Source: an uncultured Erysipelotrichaceae bacterium (GTDB lineage Bacteria; Bacillota_I; Bacilli_A; RF39; UBA660). From it: 11,419 bases of DNA. The notes below the pieces were generated by a model, which was not told the origin of the DNA, did no database searches, and saw only the letters and a program-made list of their open reading frames with translations. Below are positions 6,503-11,419 of the stretch, in pieces. Each line of letters opens with the position of its first letter. Positions within the stretch are counted from its first letter, which is position 1. Location of the stretch: NCBI GenBank assembly GCA_902797275.1, contig CADBSI010000113.1:1-11419 (forward strand), read 5' to 3'. The position numbers and the translations under genes were made by a program.

Positions 6503-6784
6503 ATGATAATTAATTTTAATTTAAAAAATTTTAAAAGTTTTAAATCTTTTTATCTACCTATAACCGAATTATTAAATAAAAATAAAGTTAAATTCTATGG
6601 TAATAAAATAATTATTTATTTAAATGGTATATACCTTGGTAATTTTTATATTAGTAAGTTTTATTTAAAAAAATTATATATAGGTAATCACTTAACTAAA
6701 TTAGATAGTTCTAATAATTATTTTGTTTTTAATAAAATATTAGAAATTAATAATAATGTTTTAACAATTTCAAATATTTATTAA
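6503..6784 (+). CDS. Possible YqfC-like sporulation protein, very AT-rich (93 aa)
   Basis: A 93-codon frame (open from 6470, which would give 104 aa) in extremely AT-rich DNA, composed mostly of Asn, Lys, Ile, Leu, Phe and Tyr. In such DNA stops should occur about every ten codons, so the open length itself argues for a gene. Residues LPITELLNKNKVKFYGNK, a hydrophobic strand, and then L-x-I-G, KI-x-EI resemble the sporulation protein YqfC: LP, a leucine pair, a strand, GNK, alternating strands. From 6503 the length equals what I recall for Bacillus YqfC (93 aa) and LP falls at residues 18-19. YqfD, its usual partner, is absent. No ribosome binding site is seen at either start. An AATATAAT box (6459-6466), as in the lipoprotein promoter, would suit the 6503 start. 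The family assignment is by eye. Confidence 0.5.
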   Translation: MIINFNLKNFKSFKSFYLPITELLNKNKVKFYGNKIIIYLNGIYLGNFYISKFYLKKLYIGNHLTKLDSSNNYFVFNKILEINNNVLTISNIY

Positions 6785-6810
6785 AAAATAATTAATGTTT
6801 AAAACATTAA
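6781..6810. terminator. Palindromic terminator between the YqfC-like frame and the lipoprotein gene
   Basis: TTAATGTTT (6792-6800) and AAACATTAA (6802-6810) are perfect inverted arms around one central base. On the minus strand a T-rich tail (6781-6791) follows, so it most likely ends the lipoprotein gene, whose stop adjoins it. On the plus strand the tail is poorer. Confidence 0.6.
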
Positions 6811-7911
6811 CTATTTCATATTACTAACTGCTTTTATATCAATTGATTTAGCTACATTTAATAATTCTTCTTTATTCATTACATCAGATACTATGTAATA
6901 TTCAATTCCATTACTAGTCCAATTTAGAGAGTTATCAGTAATAGCACCTATTGTATCATTGATAAATGATGGTTCACCATAAGTAGGAATAATTGTTAAT
7001 TCATCTAAAACATCAACGGTTTCTTCTACTAAAGTAAATGATTTATCACCCGTAAAAGTTAAAATTACACGTTCACCATCGGTTTTACTAACTTTTTCTT
7101 GACCTTCTAAAACTGTTCCTGTTGGTAAATACAAAGGATAAACTATATCATCAAGTGTTGCTGTTTTACTAGTTTTATTATCATCAGTTGTATTTTTATT
7201 ATCTTCTTTATTATCAGTCGTTTTGTTATCATCAGTTGTTTTATTATCTGTTTTATCATTTTCTTTTTGATTATCAGCATTTGGCTTAGTATTAATTATA
7301 CTATTTACTTCAAAATAAGCCTCATCAAATGTTGGATCATAATCAACACTTGTAATTACAAAAGTCATTTCAGCTTCATCTTTATCATTTAATACTTCTA
7401 CTTTTTGAATAGTTAAATCATTTGTAACTGTTACTTTTTGTTTTACAAGAGCATTATTGTTAGGATAATTAACTTTACTAGTAAAGATATATTTGTCATC
7501 ACTAACTTGTTTTTCCATTTTTTGATCATTATTTAAATCATCAATTACAGATTTTAATAAATATATTTGTGAATTGTTATGTGGCCAATCACTTTGAAAT
7601 TTAAAACTTTTATTCAAGCTTGGTGTTAGAACAAATACTCCATCATCATTTCTTAAAATTACTTGTTCATGATTATTAGATGTATTAACTAAGGTTACCT
7701 TGAACTTATCTTCTTTCATATAATTAACTTTAACATTATAAGTATGTTTATCTTTATTATTTTTAATTTCTAAATTACCATTTAAAGTATAACTATTTAA
7801 TTTATTTATTTTATTAGTTAAATCTTTGAAAACAGTATTTTCATTACTTTTACCACAACCAGTTAAAATAAATATACTAATTAATGTTATAAAAATAAAT
7901 ATTTTTTTCAT
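6811..7911 (-). CDS. YdcC/GerS-type lipoprotein, LolA-like domain plus DUF4367-like C-terminus
   Basis: Predicted membrane-anchored lipoprotein of the LolA-like fold, in the sporulation/germination branch (Bacillus YdcC; Clostridioides GerS, needed for cortex modification). A signal peptide ends in the lipobox LTGC with acylated Cys19. Residues 35-200 form the LolA-like domain with the diagnostic segment ILRNDDGVFVLTPSLNKSFK then FQSDWPHNNSQIYLL. Residues 205-250 are an Asn/Asp/Thr/Lys linker with short repeats. Residues 255-366 (LPTGTVLEG, VILTFTGDKSFTLVEE, WTSNGIEYYIVSD, KEELLNVAKSI) look like DUF4367, which probably contacts the envelope or a partner. The start at 7911 follows AAGGGG with 6-base spacing. 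A sigma-E-like promoter lies just upstream, which fits mother-cell expression. Exact role is inferred from homologues. Confidence 0.88.
   Translation of the reverse strand: MKKIFIFITLISIFILTGCGKSNENTVFKDLTNKINKLNSYTLNGNLEIKNNKDKHTYNVKVNYMKEDKFKVTLVNTSNNHEQVILRNDDGVFVLTPSLNKSFKFQSDWPHNNSQIYLLKSVIDDLNNDQKMEKQVSDDKYIFTSKVNYPNNNALVKQKVTVTNDLTIQKVEVLNDKDEAEMTFVITSVDYDPTFDEAYFEVNSIINTKPNADNQKENDKTDNKTTDDNKTTDNKEDNKNTTDDNKTSKTATLDDIVYPLYLPTGTVLEGQEKVSKTDGERVILTFTGDKSFTLVEETVDVLDELTIIPTYGEPSFINDTIGAITDNSLNWTSNGIEYYIVSDVMNKEELLNVAKSIDIKAVSNMK
7171..7251 (-). repeat. Short repeats encoding the TTDDNKT linker
   Basis: The linker of the lipoprotein contains TTDDNKT twice (residues 225-231 and 241-247) with TDNK variants between. 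In DNA the 14-mer TTATCATCAGTTGT (plus strand) occurs at 7178 and again at 7226, 48 bases apart (16 codons), so the linker can change length in frame by slippage or recombination. Confidence 0.6.
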
Positions 7912-7941
7912 TTAAAACCCCTTTTTCTTTCTTTTCAATTA

Positions 7942-7969
7942 ATTATATTTATCTTTATTATAAATATTC
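7942..7969 (-). promoter_or_regulatory. Sigma-E-like promoter of the YdcC/GerS-type lipoprotein gene
   Basis: On the minus strand GAATATT (7963-7969) matches the sporulation sigma-E -35 consensus (G-H-ATATT) in full. AATATAAT (7942-7949) matches the -10 consensus (CATAYAHT) at 7 of 8 positions, with a 13-base spacer. The start would be near 7935, leaving the ribosome binding site intact in a 24-base leader. Bacillus ydcC is sigma-E controlled. AT-rich DNA makes chance matches easier, so this is moderate evidence. Confidence 0.45.
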
Positions 7970-8019
7970 ATGTATAAAATAATTTTTTTTGAACATATTA
8001 TTTAATGATAGGAGGAGTC

Positions 8020-8223
8020 ATGCAAATATTACAAAAAATAGCTTTAGTATTTACAATAATTGGAGCTATAAATTGGGGATTAATTGGTATATTTGATTTT
8101 AATTTAGTTGCTAGTATTTTTGGTGATGGTAGTGCTTTATCTAGAATTATATATGCCATTGTAGGTATTTGTGGTCTTATTAATATAGGACTATTGTTTA
8201 CAGAATATAAAGATATAAAATAA
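8020..8223 (+). CDS. DUF378 (YuzA-like) small membrane protein, 67 aa
   Basis: Small integral membrane protein of unknown function. Two hydrophobic helices (about residues 6-25 and 42-61) flank the family signature GAINWGLIGIFDFNLVASIF and the later IIYAIVGICGLINIGLL. The ATG at 8020 is chosen because AGGAGGAG lies directly upstream (8010-8017); an in-frame ATG at 8005 overlaps that site and would have no site of its own. No convincing promoter is seen in the 108-base gap shared with the divergent lipoprotein gene. It ends in a shared terminator with the convergent transporter gene. Confidence 0.88.
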   Translation: MQILQKIALVFTIIGAINWGLIGIFDFNLVASIFGDGSALSRIIYAIVGICGLINIGLLFTEYKDIK

Positions 8224-8255
8224 AAAAGTACCAAATTGGCACTTTTTATTTTTTA
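8223..8255. terminator. Bidirectional terminator between the DUF378 gene and the transporter gene
   Basis: AAAAAGT (8223-8229) pairs with ACTTTTT (8241-8247), with one A-C mismatch and then CC/GG closing a small AAATT loop. A-rich sequence on the left and T-rich on the right let it work in both directions between the convergent genes. Confidence 0.75.
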
Positions 8256-9677
8256 TACTAAAAGTATAATTGTAAATATAATAAATGATACTAGTAATAA
8301 CTCTCCAAAGAAAGCAATAATTCCTTTAAACCATTTAGTATAATTAACTTTTAAATAACTAATTACAGCAAGTAAAACTATACTAGTTGGAGCAATTAAC
8401 ATACTTAATCCTTGCATCCCTTGAGTTATAAATCCTATTAATGCATAAACACTTGTATCTTCTACAATACTTCCTACATAAGGTAAAACTGAAGTTGCAA
8501 TATAATAAGGTTCCATTTTAAAGATACTAGTGATAAACATTGAAATAGAAAGTGTAACACTATTAAATCCATCTGTTATTGTTAATAATGGTTTTAAAAT
8601 AGTAAGTAAGAATGGATGATTTGTTGTTACTACTACACTAACATAAGCAAGTACAACTAGTAAAGCTGGCATTATAAAACCTTTAGCACCTTCTTTATAA
8701 TCATCTAAAATATCATCGACTTTAATACGATAAATAATAGATAAAACAATAGTAGCAAGAAGCATTAAACAAGTAAATTCAACACTTGTCCAATTACCAA
8801 GACTAGCTTTTTCTAAAGATGATCCTAAAATTCTTGCAAATATTGGCCATCCATTTATCTTAACATTCATAACACTTTGATGGAATTTTTCAAATACATC
8901 TACACCAAAAGCATTACTAAAGTTAAGAGAACCAATAATCATCATAACTAAAATTAAATCAAAAATGATTATACCAGGTATACTTGATTTAACTTTACCT
9001 TTTTTAGTTTTAACTTCTACTTTACTTGCAATTAAATCCTTAGCTTCTTCTTTTAACTCAGGATTTTCATTTAGTTTTTTAATACGACGACTAATATTAA
9101 ATACTAGTAAAGCAATTCCAAGTACAATAAGAGCAATCTTATAGATAATTAATTCATTATAATTATAACTTAAATTACTAATATAAGTACCAACAATAGC
9201 ATTTGAATATAAATTACCAACTGTTCCAATGGCAATAGAACCAATTAAAGTCATACCAACAACTATCTTATCATATCCCATTAATAATATAATAGAAGTT
9301 AAAAGTGGTAAAACAAAAATCAATTCATAGCTAAATCCACAAAATGCTGTAATTACTGATAAAAGAGTTATAACTGTTCCAAAAAAGATAAGTTCTTTTC
9401 CTTTAAATAATTTAACTATTTTATCAACAACCTTACGGTAAACACCAGTTTTTTCGAATATTTTGTAAAATACTCCAACAACTAATAAATAAACTGCTGT
9501 AGAACCAAAATAATATAAAGTTAAAGTAAAATAACTAAATATATCAAATAATCCAACAGGCATTCTACTATCAGTTATCAAACCACCATTGTAATAACTA
9601 ATTGGAAATATCCAAGTTAAAACACATGTTAGTAAAATTGTAATCAATAGTACCTTTAAAGTATTATTTTTTTTCAT
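8253..9677 (-). CDS. YfcC-like multi-spanning membrane transporter
   Basis: Integral membrane protein of 474 aa with about a dozen hydrophobic segments. It resembles the YfcC branch of the ion transporter superfamily: SYELIFVLPLLTSIILLMGYDK, followed by a Gly-rich IGSIAIGTVGN stretch, matches the first half-domain re-entrant region, and GFITQGMQGLSMLIAPTS followed by a final helix pair matches the second. A charged cytoplasmic loop (ISRRIKKLNENPELKEEAKD and beyond) separates the halves. Members are proton- or sodium-coupled carriers for organic acids, amino acids or peptides; the substrate cannot be read here. The start at 9677 follows GGGAGG with five-base spacing; ten extra codons upstream would overlap that site. 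No neighbouring enzyme hints at the substrate. Confidence 0.85.
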   Translation of the reverse strand: MKKNNTLKVLLITILLTCVLTWIFPISYYNGGLITDSRMPVGLFDIFSYFTLTLYYFGSTAVYLLVVGVFYKIFEKTGVYRKVVDKIVKLFKGKELIFFGTVITLLSVITAFCGFSYELIFVLPLLTSIILLMGYDKIVVGMTLIGSIAIGTVGNLYSNAIVGTYISNLSYNYNELIIYKIALIVLGIALLVFNISRRIKKLNENPELKEEAKDLIASKVEVKTKKGKVKSSIPGIIIFDLILVMMIIGSLNFSNAFGVDVFEKFHQSVMNVKINGWPIFARILGSSLEKASLGNWTSVEFTCLMLLATIVLSIIYRIKVDDILDDYKEGAKGFIMPALLVVLAYVSVVVTTNHPFLLTILKPLLTITDGFNSVTLSISMFITSIFKMEPYYIATSVLPYVGSIVEDTSVYALIGFITQGMQGLSMLIAPTSIVLLAVISYLKVNYTKWFKGIIAFFGELLLVSFIIFTIILLV

Positions 9678-9693
9678 ATTTTCCTCCCATATC

Positions 9694-9723
9694 ATTATAT
9701 AACACATGTTTTTAAATAATCAA
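9694..9723 (-). promoter_or_regulatory. Candidate promoter of the YfcC-like transporter gene
   Basis: On the minus strand TTGATT (9718-9723) and a perfect TATAAT (9694-9699) are 18 bases apart. The start would be about 9687, so the transcript would begin at the GGAGG itself and have a leader of only about ten bases. Confidence 0.4.
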
Positions 9724-9794
9724 GTCATTTCACAATAATTTCACATTAGTAAATGTTTAGCAATATTAAACTATTTCTTATCTTGAGAATAGAC

Positions 9795-9813
9795 ATATCT
9801 TTGAAATAGATAT
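9795..9813. repeat. Inverted repeat upstream of the transporter gene
   Basis: ATATCT (9795-9800) and AGATAT (9808-9813) are inverted arms around seven bases. It sits about 95 bases upstream of the transporter promoter and could be an operator or a chance palindrome in AT-rich DNA. A T-rich tract follows on the plus strand, but no plus-strand gene precedes it. Confidence 0.25.
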
Positions 9814-9836
9814 TTTATATTTTTTATTTTTAATAT

Positions 9837-9873
9837 AAAAAAACTAATTAGTCTTGAAAACTAAAAAGTTTTT
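9837..9873 (-). terminator. Terminator downstream of the flavodoxin gene
   Basis: On the minus strand AAAAACT (9873-9867) pairs with AGTTTTT (9845-9839). Inside it, after a TT/TT internal loop, TTAGT pairs with ACTAA around a 7-base loop. The T-run continues to 9837. It lies 56 bases beyond the flavodoxin stop and separates that gene from the transporter gene. Confidence 0.6.
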
Positions 9874-9928
9874 ATAATTTTAATTTAATATAAATAATTG
9901 AATATACATATTAAATAGATAATAACAA

Positions 9929-10396
9929 TTAATTATTAAGTTCTTTTTCTAATTCAGAAGTTGTAATACTAGGACTAAATACTCTTGTTTTAATAAAGTT
10001 AATATTTGGATAAAGTTTAGTAAGTTCAAGATAAGTATTATCTAGATTAGATCCTCCTGAAGTTGCAAATAGATATACTTTTTTATTTGTAAAATCATAG
10101 CTTTCTAGAAACGTATTAATAATTCTTGGAGCTGTGTACCACCAGATAGGAAACCCTAAGTAAATTGTTTCATAATCAGCAATATTAATTTTATTTTTAA
10201 TATCTGGTCTTGCACTAGCATTTTTCATTTCAATAGAACTTCTACTATTCTCGTTTTCCCAGTTTAAATCAGCATCTGTATAAGGTATACTTGGTTCTAT
10301 TTCAAATATATCTCCCTTTAATATTTCTTTTAATTTTAAAGCAACATTTCTAGTATTAGAACTACAAGAAAAATAAGTAATCAATGTTTTATTCAT
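9929..10396 (-). CDS. Flavodoxin-family protein (155 aa, FMN-binding)
   Basis: Predicted cytoplasmic FMN-binding electron carrier or quinone/NAD(P)H oxidoreductase of the Flavodoxin_4 type. The N-terminal strand and phosphate loop read LITYFSCSSNTRNVA (residues 5-19), matching the S-x-S-x-N-T phosphate-binding pattern. The first isoalloxazine loop is GFPIWWYTAPRIINTFLE (about 81-98) and the second is FATSGGSNLDNT (about 110-121). The region YTDADLNWENENSRSS resembles the variable insert common in short-chain flavodoxins of anaerobes. The start at 10396 follows GGAGG with eight-base spacing; five in-frame upstream codons overlap that site. It is divergent from the DUF4282 gene. The redox partner cannot be deduced. 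Confidence 0.9.
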   Translation of the reverse strand: MNKTLITYFSCSSNTRNVALKLKEILKGDIFEIEPSIPYTDADLNWENENSRSSIEMKNASARPDIKNKINIADYETIYLGFPIWWYTAPRIINTFLESYDFTNKKVYLFATSGGSNLDNTYLELTKLYPNINFIKTRVFSPSITTSELEKELNN

Positions 10397-10419
10397 AAAT
10401 TTTTCCTCCATATATTATT

Positions 10420-10428
10420 AATATATCA
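10420..10428 (-). promoter_or_regulatory. Candidate extended -10 promoter of the flavodoxin gene
   Basis: On the minus strand TGATATATT (10428-10420) fits the extended -10 form TG-N-TATAAT with one mismatch; no good -35 is present. The leader would be about 17 bases long and would contain the GGAGG site. Confidence 0.35.
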
Positions 10429-10442
10429 CATTTTTAAAATAT

Positions 10443-10505
10443 TTTACTAAGTAATTTCATATTATTTAGTAAAGGAAAAATAAAGTTAAAATTTTACTTA
10501 ACTTT
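10443..10505. repeat. Two inverted repeats in the flavodoxin/DUF4282 divergent region
   Basis: The first pair is TTTACTAA (10443-10450) with TTAGTAAA (10466-10473), separated by 15 bases. The second is AAAGTTAA (10482-10489) with TTAACTTT (10498-10505), separated by 8 bases. Both have perfect 8-base arms and related sequences. The second overlaps the -35 of the plus-strand promoter and the first lies just upstream of the flavodoxin -10. They are candidate binding sites for a shared regulator, or mRNA hairpins. Confidence 0.4.
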
Positions 10506-10521
10506 TTATAAAAAATATGAT
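10493..10521 (+). promoter_or_regulatory. Candidate sigma-A promoter of the DUF4282 gene
   Basis: TTTACT (10493-10498) and TATGAT (10516-10521) are 17 bases apart, matching 4 and 5 of 6 consensus positions. Transcription would start near 10528, with the AAGGAGGAG site intact and the ATG at 10546. Confidence 0.5.
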
Positions 10522-10545
10522 ATCCTTTAGTTAAGGAGGAGTAAT

Positions 10546-10953
10546 ATGTACGAATATGATTATATGATGGGAAGTAGTAGTCCTAGCCTATTTAATGGAT
10601 TAGGTGTTTGGGGTATTATTGCTATCGTTGCTGCTATAATTGGTGGAATTTGTTTATATTTTACTGTTTTTAGTGATAAAAACAAAGGTGCTTACACTGG
10701 TTTCATGGCTAAATTATATGACTTTGTTAAATTTAAAAAAATGTTTATTACTTCATTTTTAAAAGTATTATACATTATTTTAACAATTTATATAACTTTA
10801 GCATCATTTGGTTTAATCGGAACAAGTTTCTTAGCATTTATTTTAACATTAGTACTTGGTAATATTATAGTAAGAGTAATATTTGAATTTTCACTTATTA
10901 TGTTAGGTATTTACGAGAATACTACAGAAATTGCTAAAAATACAAAAAAATAA
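10546..10953 (+). CDS. DUF4282 membrane protein (135 aa)
   Basis: Integral membrane protein of unknown function. A first hydrophobic helix spans about residues 20-41 (GVWGIIAIVAAIIGGICLYF). A charged loop follows (SDKNKGAYTGF), then the DUF4282-type region from about residue 59: VKFKKMFITSFLKVLYIILT leads into the second helix, and LVLGNIIVRVIFEFSLIMLG with IYENTTEI ends the third. The F-x-K-M start and the R-x-x-x-E-x and IYEN ending are what I associate with that family; the extra N-terminal helix is additional. The start at 10546 follows AAGGAGGAG. It stands alone between its own promoter and a strong terminator. Confidence 0.85.
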   Translation: MYEYDYMMGSSSPSLFNGLGVWGIIAIVAAIIGGICLYFTVFSDKNKGAYTGFMAKLYDFVKFKKMFITSFLKVLYIILTIYITLASFGLIGTSFLAFILTLVLGNIIVRVIFEFSLIMLGIYENTTEIAKNTKK

Positions 10954-10977
10954 AAAATCACGTCAAGTGATTTTTTT
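10952..10977 (+). terminator. Strong intrinsic terminator of the DUF4282 gene
   Basis: AAAAAATCAC (10952-10961) and GTGATTTTTT (10967-10976) form a perfect 10-bp stem around GTCAA, with T residues continuing to 10977. It overlaps the stop codon. Confidence 0.85.
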
Positions 10978-11131
10978 ATTTATAAATCAATAATGATTAT
11001 ATAATTACCATGTTATTTAATAATATTAATTAAATCTAATACTTTAAAATAAATAGTTATAATTTATAAACATAAACAACTATATATTTCTTGTTTATTC
11101 ATGTAATTCCTTTTATGCATTATATAAATTA

Positions 11132-11156
11132 CAACATACATGTTGCTTGAAACATG
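11132..11156. repeat. Overlapping palindromes CAACAT/ATGTTG and CATGTT/AACATG
   Basis: CAACAT (11132-11137) and ATGTTG (11140-11145) form a 14-base palindrome. CATGTT (11139-11144) also pairs with AACATG (11151-11156) around six bases. They share an arm and so are mutually exclusive hairpins. Two ATGCAT palindromes flank them (11115-11120 and 11153-11158). Confidence 0.4.
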
Positions 11157-11235
11157 CATATATATTATTTTTAATAATTTTACATTTTTTAAGCAAATTC
11201 AGTTAAATTAAATTTTTCATTTTATTTTTACATTT

Positions 11236-11277
11236 TGAAAGGTGCAAACAAATTCTCACCCACACCCTTATTTTTTA
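11236..11277 (+). terminator. Weak terminator-like hairpin
   Basis: On the plus strand AAGGTG (about 11239-11244) can pair with a CA...CCCTT segment near 11264-11270 with bulges, followed by ATTTTTTAT. No gene on this strand is seen upstream, so it is either a relic or belongs to an unseen RNA. Confidence 0.2.
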
Positions 11278-11292
11278 TAAAGTATTAATAAT

Positions 11293-11352
11293 TTATTTAC
11301 CACAGCAATTCTTATATTTCTTACCACTGCCACAGCTCCCTTTTTGAGCATA
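11293..11352 (-). pseudogene. Remnant of a SEC-C zinc-binding C-terminus
   Basis: On the minus strand the last 19 codons before a TAA read YAQKGSCGSGKKYKNCCGK. The C-G-S-G-K-K-Y-K-N-C-C core is unmistakable for the SEC-C motif found at the C-terminus of SecA and of many small proteins, which binds zinc through Cys residues. A TAA lies immediately upstream in the same frame and several more follow, and one of the usual zinc cysteines (the first in C-P-C-G-S-G) is replaced by Gly. Another frame (reading ...YSDNMLKKG) joins at the GGG, suggesting a frameshift. This looks like the tail of a broken gene whose body lay to the right. Base composition is clearly less AT-rich than its surroundings. 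Confidence 0.6.
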
Positions 11353-11419
11353 TTATCACTATATTTGGTACATATAGTATTATGGCTTTTAGCCTTATTT
11401 TATGGGCATTTAGTACATA

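Larger units (their letters stand above)
10978..11419. other. 442-base stretch without an intact gene
   Basis: No frame on either strand looks like a functional protein. The left part (10978-11235) is extremely AT-rich with several palindromes and, on the minus strand, a 12-codon frame (MNKQEIYSCLCL) from about 11101 behind an AAGGA-like site, followed by a weak hairpin. The part from about 11236 is less AT-rich and holds a hairpin with T-run and a broken SEC-C coding tail on the minus strand. The last 50 bases contain partly repeated segments (TATGGC...TTTAG and TATGGGCATTTAG). The stretch looks like decayed coding DNA, possibly the edge of a lost gene or mobile element. Confidence 0.6.

Noticed and set aside
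7998..8234. Open frame of 78 codons on the minus strand
   Set aside because: It is the antisense shadow of the DUF378 gene, which has a perfect ribosome binding site and a recognisable family signature on the plus strand.
10978..11235. Possible replication origin because of high AT content and palindromes
   Set aside because: No DnaA boxes of the TTATCCACA type are seen, and no replication genes adjoin.
11236..11345. Plus-strand frame reading ...QFLYFLPLPQLPF
   Set aside because: This is the typical antisense artefact of a SEC-C motif; the minus-strand reading is the meaningful one.
1..11419. CRISPR arrays, tRNA or rRNA genes, complete insertion sequences
   Set aside because: No regularly spaced direct repeats, no cloverleaf or rRNA signatures, and no transposase reading frame were seen on either strand.

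Overview
The window suggests a very AT-rich, low-GC Gram-positive bacterium of class Bacilli, such as an RF39- or Erysipelotrichales-type gut lineage. The reasons are strong AGGAGG-type ribosome binding sites on nearly every gene, the Firmicutes-style pair of a YbxB-type methyltransferase followed by rpoB, and sporulation/germination families (CwlJ, a YdcC/GerS-type lipoprotein and possibly YqfC). The standard bacterial code is used: Trp is TGG wherever I checked, and ybxB ends on TGA, so this is not a code-4 mollicute.

Left half (1-5066, all on the minus strand, reading right to left). A promoter at about 5096-5124 serves three tightly coupled genes of unknown function (422, 767 and 100 aa). 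Both of their junctions are an identical stop-A-start. The two large proteins appear to share a roughly 200-residue N-terminal domain. The 767-aa protein adds a long acidic linker with internal repeats and a helical C-terminal domain, and the 100-aa protein looks like a small piece of the same kind of helical repeat. After a second promoter and a long terminator-like hairpin come the ybxB-type rRNA methyltransferase and the first 133 codons of rpoB, cut by the window edge. The ribosomal protein genes that normally precede ybxB-rpoB (rplJ, rplL) are absent here.

Middle (5067-8250). A CwlJ-type cortex-lytic hydrolase (+) faces a stomatin/slipin-type SPFH protein (-) across a bidirectional terminator. 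Then come a very AT-rich 93-codon reading frame resembling the sporulation protein YqfC (+), a YdcC/GerS-type lipoprotein with a DUF4367-like tail (-) behind a sigma-E-like promoter, and a small DUF378 membrane protein (+). The three sporulation-type genes are interleaved with ordinary ones and do not form an operon.

Right part (8253-11419). A YfcC-like membrane transporter (-), a short-chain flavodoxin (-) and a DUF4282 membrane protein (+) are present. The last two are divergent across a control region rich in inverted repeats. From 10978 to the end I see no intact gene. This stretch holds palindromes, a terminator-like hairpin and, near the right edge, a broken SEC-C zinc-binding tail on the minus strand.
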